Shown: one piece after another, positions 41,708-53,656 of the stretch
Position numbering within the stretch: position 1 is the first letter of the stretch
Layout of the letters: every line of letters begins with the position of its first letter
Assembly: GCA_004194705.1 (NCBI GenBank)
Contig: SADC01001204.1
Span: 372,001-436,000 of the forward strand
DNA length: 64,000 nucleotides
Reading direction: 5' to 3'
DNA from: Ditylenchus dipsaci
Lineage: Eukaryota > Nematoda > Chromadorea > Rhabditida > Anguinidae
Notes under the pieces: model-generated
The model's database searches: none
The model's input: the letters and a program-made list of their open reading frames with translations, nothing else
Told to the model about the DNA's origin: nothing
Program-made: the position numbers and the translations under genes

Positions 41708-44136
41708 CAGTGTTTTCATAATTGACATCACATCCGACACTAACACTGACTAAATGACATCACACTGACAATGACATTGACACTGACATTTAATGTCAGT
41801 GTCAGTGTCATTTTAAATGTCATGTCAGTGTCAGTGTCAACATGACGTCAGTGTCAGTGTCAATGTCAGTTTTAAATTGACATGTCAGTGTCATTTTAGA
41901 TGTCAGTGTCATTTTAAATGTCAGTGTCAGTTTAAATGTCAGTTTTTAACTGACATGTCAGTTTTAAATTGACATGTCAGTTTCGGTGTACAGCCAGTTC
42001 TCGTCGCTTTTTTATTTTAATTTTTCGCAAAACTACGCTCATGTGTCTCTTTGGTTGTTCTTAATACCACATCATGTACTGCATGTTATTCTATCCCTCG
42101 CAATGTGGAGTGTGCTGATATTTGGCCGCGAGGAGGTCAAAGGTAATTCAAAAATTTTCTTTGCACCAACCGCAGTTTTGCTGGATGTCCCATGTAATAA
42201 AAAAAACGAAGTGGTCGTTCACTTAGACCAAATTTTTTTCTCGCTTTTGAGTTCCAAAATTTGTTTCTGCACCAATTCGAGCATTCTATAGATGGTTTTA
42301 CAGTAGTAAAATTACGTTTTGATGGTATTTTCAGTTTTCGTAAATCTTGCAAAACACTTTTCAAGGCAACATTCAGCAGTCCGGTTCCACCCTTGAAGGC
42401 CTAGGCCACCCTCAATGGATCTGATATGCTATTAATAGTCTTAAACTACTCTTATGGCCATGATATACCTTAGTAGTCCTGATATCACCTTCATTGTCTA
42501 GAACCTTTCGTATATCGTCTTGACTCATTTGGGTGACCAGTACGCGAAAACTTCTCACGTTGTCAAAACTACCTGAATCTTAGATATGTTAAATATGTAT
42601 GAGTAACATATCAAAAGTTTTGGTAGATTTGATCATTATAAAAATCTTTTGGCTGTGTTTGGAAAATATCACTAGTAATTGAGTTCAGTCATACACCAAC
42701 CATATAATAACCGTAAAATCATAATATCCTGGTGTAAATAGCTATGTCCGAAAAAGCTTTAGAAACTCAAAATCATGAATAATATTAAATATTCCCGAAA
42801 AAGGCCTGAAACCCCTGATACCCGTCATGGTTTTTCGGGAACTAGGCGGGAGTCCTGTCTCCCGGATTTCTTTAAGTGACATCTAAAAGGGGCAGCACTT
42901 CATTATAGAAGTGTGCTTTTCACGTTGAAAACGTTTTCACGCTGTAAAAAAACTCTCAATGAGGCTTTTGAAAAATGACACATCAGAATGCTCCTTGGTT
43001 AGACTGCTGTTCAAGCTTTCCCTCATTGTAATCAAATCTCATAACCCACAAAAAGGACATGTGCCAAAAGAAAAACAGCTCAAATGGGATTCTTTATTCA
43101 AAAAATAACAGAGCACTAAAGAGTGCGTTTGAAGTGACAATAACGTAAAGATCATAACGAATACAATAGATAACTAGGAGAAATTCTAGACAGCAGCAGC
43201 GATTCATTCACCACAGCCATGGAGAGTTTTGCCCTGGCGATTCAGAGCATAGACCACATACATGGCGGTAACCTACAACAATTAAAGAGTAACTAGACGG
43301 ATGAGAAGGGTGAGAATGAACCAACCGTCTTGTGCTTGGCGTGCTCGGTGTAGATAACGGCGTCGCGGATCACGTTCTCCAAGAATGTCTTGAGCACGCT
43401 GCGAGTTTCTTCGTAGATCAGACCAGAGATGCGCTTGACTCAAAAAAAGCCAACCATAACGGGCCAGACGACGGATAGAAGGCTTCGTGATCCCCTGAAT
43501 GTGGTCGAGCAGAATCTGAAAGAAAAACACTCGCATAAATGCTGTGATTGAAGTAAAATGAGAAGGAGCAAACTTTGCGATGGCGGTTTGCTCCTCCTTT
43601 GCCGAGTCCTTTTACACCTTTGCCGCTGCCGGGAGCAGTTTTGCTTGCTTGCTTGCTTGATAGAAGTATGAGAGCGAAGAGTAACTATAACACTATGGCA
43701 TATACTGCAGAGATCTTAAATAATAAAGGCTGGAATATACAATGACATAACTAAAAATCAAACAAAGAAACAAATAGATGCGGAAACCTCAAAAATCACC
43801 TAAATGGCATGACACAAAGGAACATGTCAATTTAAAACTGACATGTCAGTTAAAAACTGACATTTAAACTGACACTGACATTTAAAATGACACTGACATT
43901 TAAAATGACACTGACATGTCAATTTAAAACTGACATTGACACTGACACTGACGTCATGTTGACACTGACACTGACATGACATTTAAAATGACACTGACAC
44001 TGACATTTAGTGTCATGTTAGTGTCATTTTAAATGTCATGTCAGTGTCAGATGTCAATGTCATTGTTAGTGTCATTTTAGATGTCAGCCTGACGTTAGTG
44101 TCAGTGTCAATGTCAGTGTCAATTATGAAAACACTG
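41708..44136. mobile_element. hAT-type element carrying a histone H4 relic
   Basis: The inverted ends CAGTGTTTTCATAATTGAC are flanked by the 8-bp duplication ATCTTAGT (41700-41707 and 44137-44144). The uninterrupted form is seen in copy 1 near 6830. Subterminal arrays of GTCAGTGTCATTTTAAATGT fill about 41740-41990 and 43825-44125. No transposase is seen. The interior holds a spliced H4-like gene, pieces of the 29.5-31.7 kb foldback family and a partial CCAAGTGG MITE (42209-42370). Confidence 0.85.
43204..43640 (-). pseudogene. Spliced histone H4-like gene inside the hAT element
   Basis: Minus-strand exon 43574-43640 gives GSGKGVKGLGKGGANRHRK (H4 tail). Exon 43326-43515 gives DHIQGITKPSIRRLARYG and, in another frame after a short T-rich insertion, [35 protein letters not shown]. 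Exon 43204-43272 gives VTAMYVVYALNRQGKTLHGC and a stop. The exons sit between good GT/AG signals and cover almost the whole 102-residue H4. The start Met is not evident and the frame is broken in exon 2. Canonical animal H4 genes have no introns. Confidence 0.82.
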
Positions 44137-44924
44137 ATCTTAGTGTATTAGGAAATTGGCGCCAAACAAAAAATTATCGAAAATGGTCGATTTGAGACAC
44201 CTTTTTTGTTTCATGCTGCTGACCAGGTTTTTTCACTTTCGGCTTCTGCATGCTTTTTGCCAAAATATTCCTCACATGAAGGGCTTTCGAATGAGCCATC
44301 ACTTGCCCATAAAGCAGTTAAAATTTCAAAACCAGAACTAATTTCTGTGCAGATTTTCGAAGAAATTTCTTCGCATTGTTGATTTGATCGAAATCTTGCC
44401 AAGTTTTTTTTTTAAATTTTGTCAAACAAAACCGGAGACTCGATAGAGGAGTAAATTTGCTGCGTGTTTGTACCAAGGACGTATGCAAAAAATGCAAATT
44501 TAGGGTGTCTAATGCAAAAGTTAGATGATAAACGCAAAAACCCCTATTTTTACTCGGAAAAATGCCAGTTGTTTGCTTAAAATGGTCTCTAGTTTTATAA
44601 ACTCTGACTTTACAAAAATCGGTCTGATTATTCTTGTAGCTGAATGTCTGAGCTATCTTTTGTTGTATCAGAGGTCCTAAAAACGACGACTTTTTCAGAT
44701 TTTTTGACGGAATCAAATTTGGTGTAATTTTCAGGTATGATGAGGACTTGCAATCCAAGCTATCAAAGAAGCAGAGCAAAGGCAGCGAATATCGTTGGAC
44801 TTGGTAAGTCTATGAGGTATTCGATTCTTAATCTCACTTATCCTCTCTTCAGCAAAGAAAACAGGAAAGATACGTCTGGGTAAGCTATTTTTCCTTGTTC
44901 TACCTATTTTTGCAGATTTTTGTA

Positions 44925-45258
44925 GCGAAATTGGCCGAAGAGAAGGAACAGCAGTTTACCCTCTCAGTTTAGATGCATCGAAGAAGACCGTGACTGGCTC
45001 AGCATTTACCATTTACCCTACTTCAATCCTACGAATGCTAGTCCTTGGCTGCCGAGACTTGAGTTGGATCGCAAGCGAATGACGGACAAGAAGTTGAGCA
45101 TGCATTTGGCTCTGCTGTGTGATGTGATGACTACGAAAGGTAAATTTTTGTTAGATTGTGTGTATCTTTGTAATAATCCACTTCCTTTATCTAGGAGATT
45201 TGATGACAATCACTCGACAAGGGATCAACAGGCAAGAAGTAGGCGCTTGGTCAATTAA
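44925..45258 (+). pseudogene. RPB1 fragments, copy 2
   Basis: It repeats the chimera of 10638-10984, including [15 protein letters not shown] fused to [13 protein letters not shown] and the intron between them and GINRQEVG. It lacks about 10 bp in the YQEMPYF region. It differs from copy 1 mostly by scattered substitutions. Confidence 0.8.
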
Positions 45259-45334
45259 CTAAAGTCGGAACCGACTGTTTCGATCTGGTGGGTCTTTTTG
45301 CGAGTGTAGTGTAGTAACTTAATCTCTTTCTCAG

Positions 45335-45518
45335 GTTAACGATCTGTTCGACCGCTTGCTGCATGGATCCGCCACCTGGTCAAGTATGGCAGGACTCGTA
45401 CGCTTTCTTCTCGCGAAATCCAGACCTCCGTTCGTCTCGTCATGCCTGGAGAGCTGGCCAGCACGCTATCTCGGAGGGAAGCAAGGCTATGTCCAAGTAC
45501 AGTGGTTCGTTTACTTGA
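45335..45518 (+). pseudogene. Histone H2B C-terminal exon, copy 2 (frameshifted)
   Basis: The same exon as 11061-11246 but with small deletions. DNA-level identity to copy 1 is high, yet the frame breaks after VNDLFDRLLH; the SREIQTSV segment survives only in another frame. Confidence 0.8.
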
Positions 45519-45803
45519 GCCCAAAATTGCTGACCAGCCATCACCTTCTATTAAAAATCGTCCGTTACCATCTTATGTTGTTCCCACATTTGTTCTTTTT
45601 CTGACATAAAAATCTCTGCTTGAACTTTCTTTTTCGAATAGAGCGATGTTGATATAGGATGTGGTGAATTGGCTTGAGGAATTTGCCCGACAAAATTTTC
45701 ACGGCACTTTTAGTATATTTATGGACATGATGCATAACTAGTTGTGGGATGCCAGAATATTATTCCGGAACTCATGTTACGGACAAACAAGATTTTGAAA
45801 AAG

Positions 45804-46693
45804 CGGTACGTGACATTTCGATGCCGGGCCGTTTCGATGCCGCGGCCGTTTCGATGCCGGCCATTTCGATGCCGGCCGTTTCGATGCCGGCCGTTTCGAT
45901 GCCGCCCATTTCGATGCCGGCCGTTTCGATGCCGCACCAAACTGTTTCCGTTAAGAGAAAATAATTTTCTATCGCAACGAGAAAATGTTTTTTGCTACCG
46001 GACCTTTACTTTTGCTACAGATTGTTGTACCAGACCAATTGTTGGCCGCTTCGCGCCAAGACCAGCACACTCCACATTGCAAGTGATAGGGGAACATGTA
46101 GTACATGTTTTTGGGTGAAATGGACAAAAAAGTTAAAGTGTAGCGAGTCGCAAAAAGTGTAGCGAGTCACAATTGTAGCGAGTCGAAGTTTTACCGATCG
46201 CAAAAGCAAACTACAATAAAATTAAAAATAAATTATTGAATCCTGCACGTTACTAAGTACAAAATTTTATCGACAAACGGGAAGAAAAAGATAACCATAA
46301 CATTTGACAGCAACTTATTGATCCATGATGAAATTATGGGCCAAGCCTCTCAAATACTCAAGAAGATTCTTTGCTCAAATAGCCTCACCAATGCTAGAAT
46401 TCGGATGTCCGCCTCTTGATAGATTCTTTTTTTCTTTGGCGCTGGATGACCCATGATGCATTGCTCGTAGCTGTGGTCACTTAACTTAACTAATCCTAGG
46501 GGGTGTACTAAAACATTGGTGACTAACACCACCCTAAAAATCATTTTCTCGATGCGATATAAAATTATTTTCTTTTAGCGGAACAAGTTTGGTGCGGCAT
46601 CGAAATGGGCGGCATCGAAATGGGCGGCATCGAAACGGCCGGCATCGAAACGGCCGGCATCGAAACGGCGCGGCATCGAAATGGGCGTGTCCG
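45804..46693. mobile_element. Array-TIR foldback (TTTCGATGCCGGCCG units)
   Basis: A 9-bp duplication TTGAAAAAG (45795-45803 and 46694-46702) matches the single-copy target in carrier copy 1 (TTGAAAAAGACATAAG near 11533). The left arm has about eight 15-bp units at 45820-45945, the right about six inverted units at 46595-46685. The 9-bp duplication points to MULE mobilisation. Confidence 0.85.
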
Positions 46694-47218
46694 TTGAAAA
46701 AGGCATAAGATGTAATTTCTGAACAAAAGATCTTTTGGAGTAAAAGACGGTGTGCTTTTTGCAAAAAACAGTTCATTTTGGTGAAGAAAAGACAAAAAAA
46801 TTTAAAAAGGCGGATAAAAACGCCAATTTAATTCTTGGCGTTTTGTTTAAGTTGAACTACAAGGAAATTTGAATTTTGAAAGGGTGTGCGGCACATTTGC
46901 TAAAAAAATTTTGCTAAAGTCACATTTGCTAAAATTTTTTTTGCTAAAGTCACATTTGCTAATTTTTTTTTTGCTAAAGGCAATTTGCTAATGAAATTTT
47001 TTGGTAAAGGCCTTTTCTGGTCCATTTTGTGTCACAAATATGACCGTAGGGTGTTTAGGAAATGCAGGTACTTGGAACCGAACCTGTGACCAAGTCAAAC
47101 GCTTGTCTTTCTATATCTAAAATTATGGTAAAAAAAAGTATGCGCCCAGGTGGATTCGAACCAGCAACCTCTATATCACCCTCAGGATCGCTAAGAACTT
47201 CATCCAGTGTGACCAAAC

Positions 47219-47599
47219 TAGGGTTGGGTAATTCTCCGGAGAAATACTTTCCGGGTAATTACCGGTAATTACCCGAAAAGCGGAGAAATACTATTTGCTG
47301 ATACCTAAACCATCTGGATGGTACCCAAACCACCTGAATGGTACCCAAATCACATGGATGGTACCAAACCCCTGGATAGTACCCAAACCATCTGGATATC
47401 ACTCAAAACACTTGGATGATACCTAAACCACCTGGATGATACCTAAACCAAAAAATTAGCTGCAGGTTAACTGCAATAAATACTTAAAAATAGTATTTCT
47501 CCGAATTTTCTGTACGGAGAAATACTTAGTATTTCTCCGGGTAATTACCCGGGTAATTACCTGGAGAATTACCCGGGTAATTAACCATCACTCTACCTA
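47219..47599. mobile_element. hAT-type MITE (TAGGGTTGGGTAATT), copy A
   Basis: An 8-bp duplication GACCAAAC flanks it (47211-47218 and 47600-47607). The arms contain GGGTAATTACC and GGAGAAATACT in both orientations; the middle is a minisatellite of CTGGATGGTACCCAAACC units. Confidence 0.82.
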
Positions 47600-47606
47600 G
47601 ACCAAA

Positions 47607-47907
47607 CCAAGTGGTCGTCCACTTGGATCGAATTTTTTTTTTCGCGTTTTCGAGTTCCAAAACGATTTTTCTGCACTAATTCGACCATGCTGAAGATGGT
47701 TTGACACTGGTAAAATTACGTTTTATCGAGAAATTTTTGAGTTATGGTAAGTTCTTGATTTATCAAAATCAATTACTCACGATAACTCAAATTGTTTTTT
47801 GATAAAACGTGATTTTACAACTGTCAAACCATCTTCAGCATGGTCGAATTAGTGCAGAAAAATTGATTGAAACCTGAAAACGCGAAAAAAAAATTTGATC
47901 CACTTGG
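47607..47907. mobile_element. Hairpin-capped MITE (CCAAGTGG family), copy 3
   Basis: The left cap CCAAGTGGTCGTCCACTTGG is full; the right cap is reduced to CCACTTGG. The arms pair over about 130 bp. Confidence 0.72.
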
Positions 47908-47954
47908 TTTTATCTGGTCACCCTGGATGAAGTTCTGAGCGATTCTAAGGCTTG

Positions 47955-48095
47955 ATGTAGACGTTGATGGTTCGAATCCACATGGGCGCATATTTTATTT
48001 TTTATTATAATTTTGAGTGTTTGAGTAGCGTAGAGGTCCACATACTCATTATCAAGGTTGCTGGATCAAACCCCTCTGGGTGCAATCAGTCCCTA
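47955..48095 (+). mobile_element. tRNA-like SINE dimer, copy A
   Basis: B box GATGGTTCGAATCC at about 47968, then A-box-like GAGTAGCGTAGAGGTCC and a second B-box-like GCTGGATCAAACCCC at about 48059-48072, ending GGGTGCAATC. Confidence 0.5.
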
Positions 48096-49040
48096 GTAGA
48101 GGACCTCGATTCATGGTCCAGGGGTTTTCTCGAGGTGGTTTCAGCAGCTTGGATGGTATGAGGTAAATCATGGATGGCCTAAAAAATTTGGGATGATTCA
48201 GACGCAATTTGAAAAATTTCGAAAAAAAACTTAAAAATTTACAAAACCACCAAAACTTGAAGAAAAAGGTAAAAAGAGGAAAAAAGTTGGAATGATAGTG
48301 TCTTTGACGCAATAAGAACCACAAAACCGCGTTAACAAAAGAATTTTAGCAAATGTGCCTTTAGCAAAAAAATTTTTTAGCAAAAAGTTTTTTTAGCAAA
48401 TGTGCCGTTTAGCAAATATTTTTTTTAAATTCTTCGGTACACCCGGTTTAAGGTGGTTCTGGAGGGTCGAGGGTATGATTCTGGGCGATTGAGCCGATCA
48501 TAGTGGTATTCTGCGGACAAAAAGAATTATCACCCTTTTATGTTACCGTGTTTATTCTTATATAGCACCATCCCCTCGTTTAAAATAGTGTTCTTGGTCT
48601 TGTGGTTTTGACTAACTTTTTGGAGACTATTCTCAGACAAGTTACACTCAATTTGTAGCCAATGAGATGAGCTTCAAAATGAGTGGTAACTTGTTTGTGA
48701 GCAATATTCAAAAAGCGGCTCGAAAACAATGCTAAAAGCATTATTCTGAATTATAGTGTGTGTAGGGGTGATCCTTAACCAAAACTTTGAGGGTTTGGTT
48801 ATCGCCAATTTTTTATACTTTTCTTTTTTGATTTGTAGCTCCGCATTCAAACTTTCAGACACGCCTTTAACAAATCCATGAAAATTTCTTTATTTTTATA
48901 CAAAAGTAAAAATGAACCAGTCGATTCGGACCGAAAAGGTAATTTCATTTTCTCATATGACATATTGCTTGAAAGACTTGAAAGACATATTGCTCATTTT
49001 GCTTGAAATCATACAGTATATTTACGAAAATACCTACATA

Positions 49041-49285
49041 CCGTATAACCTCTAATAAACGGGCACCCCCTGGATTCGAAATCGTGTTCTTGGCATTGTG
49101 TTTTAGCCCATCTTTTATAGTTTGATCTCGGAAAAGTTACCACCCAATTGGTAGCCAATGAGATGAGCTACAAGATGAGTGGTAATTTGCCAGAGAAAAT
49201 TCTTCAAAAAATGGGTGAAAAACAGAATGCCAAAAACACGATTTTGAATTAGGGGGGGGGTGCTCGTTTATCCGAGGTTATACGG
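49041..49285. mobile_element. TA-flanked MITE (CCGTATAACC), copy A
   Basis: The ends CCGTATAACC / GGTTATACGG have TA on both sides; the arms include CGGGCACCCCC. A diverged relative lies at about 48545-48785. The copy-B equivalent is 55476-55721. Confidence 0.75.
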
Positions 49286-49445
49286 TAAGCAACATATATG
49301 CTTGATTAAGAAGCGTGAGTTCAATATCAAAAATAAACTTTTTCGATTTTTTAAAATCGCTATGTTTTGGTTGTAAAAATACGATTGAAAAAATCGGTAA
49401 ATTTTGACAAGTTTACAAGCATTTTAGTTCAAATTTTAAATTTTA

Positions 49446-49770
49446 TTATAAAGGCACTTTTACGCCAACGACAACGCCAACGACGACGACAACGACGACC
49501 TATTTATGAAAAATCCAACGACAACGCTAACGACAACGAAAATTTTTCTTCCTAATTAGACAAATTTTACATTTTAAGTCAGAATTTAAGGATTAACTAT
49601 ATTCTCCACACGTTTTTCCTTGAAATCTGGTCTGAGAATGCGAAGTTTGTCCAATTTTGAATTAAAAACTTCGTTGTCCTTTGCGTCGTCCTTGTCGTCG
49701 TCGTTGGCGAAAAAAAAGGTTTTATAAAAAAAATATTCCAACGACAACGACAACGTTTATAAATGAGCCA
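49446..49770. mobile_element. Foldback with AACGACAACGCC arrays, copy A
   Basis: The outer ends read TATAAAGGCAC... and ...GTTTATAAATGAGCC; ACGACAACG arrays occur near both ends (49463-49540 and about 49676-49756). The copy-B equivalent is 55882-56205. Confidence 0.6.
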
Positions 49771-49876
49771 TTATCTTTTTCTAACAATCTCAAGGAAAAT
49801 ATTTACTCAAAAGGGAGCTGGGACGGGCAGCGAGCAATTGCGCGATTTCAAACTGCGCAAATACACATTGCGCATA

Positions 49877-50108
49877 CCGTATTTCTTCTAATATACCGAC
49901 ACCCCTACTTTGAGGGTCCGTATCTCAGTCCAAAGAAAAAAATTTACATCGCTGTTTATTGAGTTTTCTTAGCTTCCACGAGCTCTATCGATTCAGCTTT
50001 TTCGACTTCGGATCTTCAGCTGAAAATATCGAGATTGACCCAAAATTTTCACGATTTTTAAAGGGTTGAAAAATAAACCGACATGTCGGTATATTAGAAG
50101 AAATACGG
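49877..50108. mobile_element. TA-flanked MITE (CCGTATTTC), copy A
   Basis: The ends CCGTATTTCTTCTAATATAC are inverted with TA flanks. The copy-B equivalent is 56314-56547; the same family is split by MULE 2 at 16675-20040. Confidence 0.78.
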
Positions 50109-50123
50109 TAGTTCGAATTGCGC

Positions 50124-51501
50124 GGCTGTACCCGAAATTTAAGCGGCATTTTGCTAAGTGGTCGATTTGCTAAGCGGTCGTTTTGCCAAGATTTTTTTTG
50201 CTAAGCGACAAATTGCTAAGAATTTTTTTGTTAAAGCGCCCATTTGCTAAGAATTTTTTTGCTAAGGCATTCTTTTCTTAAATCCCGATTTGCTAAGAAC
50301 TTTTCTACCTTTTTAAACTTTCTCTTTTTCTCAATGTTCTGATAGGGGATCGGACATTTTTCCGACGGACATTTTCCCGCCGAATTGTTTTCTTTTTTAC
50401 TTATTTCAACGTGGGATCTAGGTAAATGATATTTTCAGATTGTGTCCAAACTACCCGAAGCCACCCTAAAACCACCCTAAATACTAAAAGCAAACCTAAA
50501 CCTGAAAAATTAAAATTTCTTAAAAATAAAAAATAAGCCATTTTTTCTAACTTAAAATTGTGTGGGGAATCGGGTTTGTTAAGCCCAAAGTTGCGATTTT
50601 ACACAACCCAACTTCGATACCTGGCGTAGGTGTCACCTGGCCAGGTGGATGTCCACCTGGATGGCCTAAAAATGAAAAAGTTAATTCAAATAAAAAAATT
50701 CGTTTTCTCAAACTAAAAAATTTGTAAAGAATTGGGCTTTTTGAGACCAAACGTGCGATTTTACCTACCCAATCCCAAATATAGAGTTGGAAACACCTGG
50801 ACAGGTTGATATCCAGGTGACTCAAGAGTAGGGTATATTCAACCAAATGACCTGAAAGATAAATAATAAAGTGTGCACCCAGGTGGATTCGAACCAGCAA
50901 CCTCGGCGGTGGATATCCAAGTGGTCGTCCACCTGGTTCAAAATTTTTTTCATGTTTTTGGATTCCAAGATAATTTTCTGAAATTATTCCAGCATGCTGA
51001 AGATGGTTTGACAGTGGCAAAATCACGTTTTATCGAGAAATTTTTCAGTTATCGTAAATTCTTGATTTCGAAAAATCAAGAGTTCACAATTACTCAGAAA
51101 TTTCTCTATGAAACGTGATTTTACCACTGTCAAACCATCTTCGGCATGCTCGAATTAGTGCACAAAAAGTTATTTGGAACCCGAAAACGTAAAAAATTTT
51201 TTAATCCAAGTGGAGTTCACTTAGCGGACGACCACTTGGATATCCACCGCCGAGGTTGCTGGTTCGAATCCACCTAGGTGCATACCTTATTTTTTTATCG
51301 AAGAAGATGTAGCTTAACAAACAAGATATTTATCAAAACAACTACTTAGCAAAAAAATTCTTAGCAAAACGACCATTTAGCAAATTGGCGCTTAAATTAT
51401 CAATTCTTAGCAAAATCGCGCTTAAATTTTTTTCTTAGCAATACGACCGCTTAGCAAATCGACCACTTAGCAAATCGCCGCTTAAATTTCGGGGTACAGC
51501 C
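50124..51501. mobile_element. TTTGCTAAG-array foldback element, copy 2
   Basis: The ends GGCTGTACCC... are inverted; the 8-bp duplication AATTGCGC is at 50116-50123 and 51502-51509. It contains a hairpin-capped MITE (50917-51240) flanked on both sides by inverted tRNA-like heads. Confidence 0.85.
50917..51240. mobile_element. Hairpin-capped MITE (CCAAGTGG family), copy 4
   Basis: Caps at 50917-50936 and 51205-51239. Immediately outside are GGTGGATTCGAACCAGC (left) and its inverse GCTGGTTCGAATCCACC (right). Confidence 0.75.
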
Positions 51502-53656
51502 AATTGCGCAAATGCAGATTGCGCAAATGCAAATTGCGAAAAATCCTGATAAGGCTGAAGAAGGTGTGCCGTTTCCTCTGCCGTTTCCTAGTAAAATTTG
51601 GTACTTTTCAGGCGCCAGTTCTATTTTTGTAAATGTGGACTGTGACTTTAAGGCTGAAAATTGATGCTCGTCTTAGAGGAAGCGCTGAATCAATCCGTTA
51701 AATAGCTCAAAGTATAGCTAAGATTTCGCTTTACAACTTAATTTAGAGTTTCTTACGACTTGTTAAATTTTTCGAAAATTTGAGAATGTGCGCAAAAAGT
51801 GCAATTTTGACTGAAAAATCTATAAACTTGATGCTTAAAAATGATATTCGTCACTGAAAAATTGCTTTATTGAAATGTCCTATAGCTCAAAATGTAGCAA
51901 AGAAGTTTCTCTACCACCAGTGTTTGCAGTGCGGCCGATAAAAACAGGCCGAAAATACCGAAGCATCTGCTTTTGCAAAATTTACGAATGGCTGAGAAAA
52001 TAAATACGCTCATGGTAGACTACCAGGTAACGTTGAGCTTTTTCTGACTTCCTATCGAAAAACATAAAAAATTAATTAAAAACGGTGGATTATTAGGTGG
52101 ATTGTTTTGACTAGAAAATGGGATTTTGCGACCTCAACTTAATTTAGTTTTTATTTTCAACGCCTGATTTTTTACACCAATCAATATTACCATGAATCCA
52201 CTCGACGAAAAACATATCAAATCAAAATTTCGAAAATAATTTTTTTTTCGAACAAATTGCCCTAGTCCAATTATGGGTCATCCTCGCGGTTTTCGGATCT
52301 GTTTTAGAACAAATGTTTTTATCGGTGATATGGTGGACATAAATACATACAATTTTATACCTAAAATGATGCCAGAAAGTGAGGCTGCATGTTGAATATT
52401 AGGATGTGTATGATAATGCACGCGAAATTTGGGGAAAAGTCAAAAGTTCTAGAAAAAACTCCCGAAACCAGACCAATTGTTGGCCGCTTCGCGGCCAAGA
52501 CCAGCACACTCCACATTGCAAGTGATAGGGGAACATGTAGTACATGTTTTGGGTGAAATGGACAAAAAGTTAAAGTGTAGCGAGTCGCAAAAAGTGTAGC
52601 GAGTCACATTGTAGCGAGTCGAAGTTTTACCGATCGCAAAAGCAAACTACAATAAAATTAAAAATAAATTATTGAATCCTGCACGTTACTAAGTACAAAA
52701 TTTTATCGACAAACGGGAAGAAAAAGATAACCATAACATTTGACAGCAACTTATTGATCCATGATGAAATTATGGGCCAAGCCTCTCAAATACTCAAGAA
52801 GATTCTTTTGCTCAAATAGCCTCACCAATGCTAGAATTCGGATGTCCGCCTCTTGATAGATTCTTTTTTTCTTTGGCGCTGGATGACCCATGATGCATTG
52901 CTCGTAGCTGTGGTCACTTAACTTAACTAATCCTAGGGGGTGTACTAAAAACATTGGTGACTAACACCACCCTAAAAATCATTTTCTCGATGCGATATAA
53001 AATTATTTTCTTTTAGCGGAACAAGTTTGGTGCGGCATCGAAATGGGCGGCATCGAAATGGGCGGCATCGAAACGGCCGGCATCGAAACGGCCGGCATCG
53101 AAACGGCGCGGCATCGAAATGGGCGTGTCCGTTGAAAAAGGCATAAGATGTAATTTCTGAACAAAAGATCTTTTGGAGTAAAAGACGGTGTGCTTTTGCA
53201 AAAAAACAGTTCATTTTGGTGAAGAAAAGACAAAAAAATTTAAAAAGGCGGATAAAAACGCCAATTTAATTCTTGGCGTTTTGTTTAAGTTGAACTACAA
53301 GGAAATTTGAATTTTGAAAGGGTGTGCGGCACATTTGCTAAAAAAATTTTGCTAAAGTCACATTTGCTAAAATTTTTTTTGCTAAAGTCACATTTGCTAA
53401 TTTTTTTTTGCTAAAGGCAATTTGCTAATGAAATTTTTTGGTAAAGGCCTTTTCTGGTCCATTTTGTGTCACAAATATGACCGTAGGGTGTTTAGGAAAT
53501 GCAGGTACTTGGAACCGAACCTGTGACCAAGTCAAACGCTTGTCTTTCTATATCTAAAATTATGGTAAAAAAAAGTATGCGCCCAGGTGGATTCGAACCA
53601 GCAACCTCTATATCAACCCTCAGGATCGCTAAGAACTTCATCCAGTGTGACCAAAC

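Larger units (their letters stand above)
41680..46888 (+). mobile_element. RPB1/H2B-carrying DNA transposon, copy 2 (interrupted twice)
   Basis: The ends CACACCCTTTCAAAATT are the same as copy 1, with a 4-bp duplication CGGC at 41676-41679 and 46889-46892. Stripped of the hAT (41708-44136) and the array foldback (45804-46693) it is about 1.9 kb. The host target is readable at the inner right arm of the enclosing element. Confidence 0.8.
41640..48444. mobile_element. Element with GGGTGTACCGAAG ends, enclosing the second nest
   Basis: The inverted ends GGGTGTACCGAAGAATTTAAA are flanked by the 9-bp duplication GGTTTAAGG (41631-41639 and 48445-48453). The TIRs consist of TTTGCTAAA-type arrays (46893-47010 and about 48330-48435). 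The RPB1/H2B carrier copy 2 is inserted 40 bp inside its left end. Confidence 0.78.
46029..52467. repeat. 6.4-kb tandem duplication, copy A
   Basis: The unit starts ACCAGACCAATTGTTGG and ends CTCCCGAAA, then repeats at once as copy B. Its left edge cuts through the array foldback at 45804-46693; its right edge is the centre of the foldback at 58539-59267. Confidence 0.9.

Noticed and set aside
41980..42300. Plus-strand open frame of about 105 codons
   Set aside because: It lies in repeated sequence shared in part with the arms at 46.05 and 52.5 kb and with the CCAAGTGG MITE.
45719..46118. Open frames through GTTTCGATGCCG repeats, resembling a repetitive protein
   Set aside because: A 15-bp repeat is open in several frames by chance; it is the TIR array of a foldback with a 9-bp TSD.
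52751..53233. Minus-strand open frames repeated at 46.35-46.8 kb
   Set aside because: They are the same repeat sequence in the two tandem copies; the codons differ with homopolymer changes and no domain is visible.
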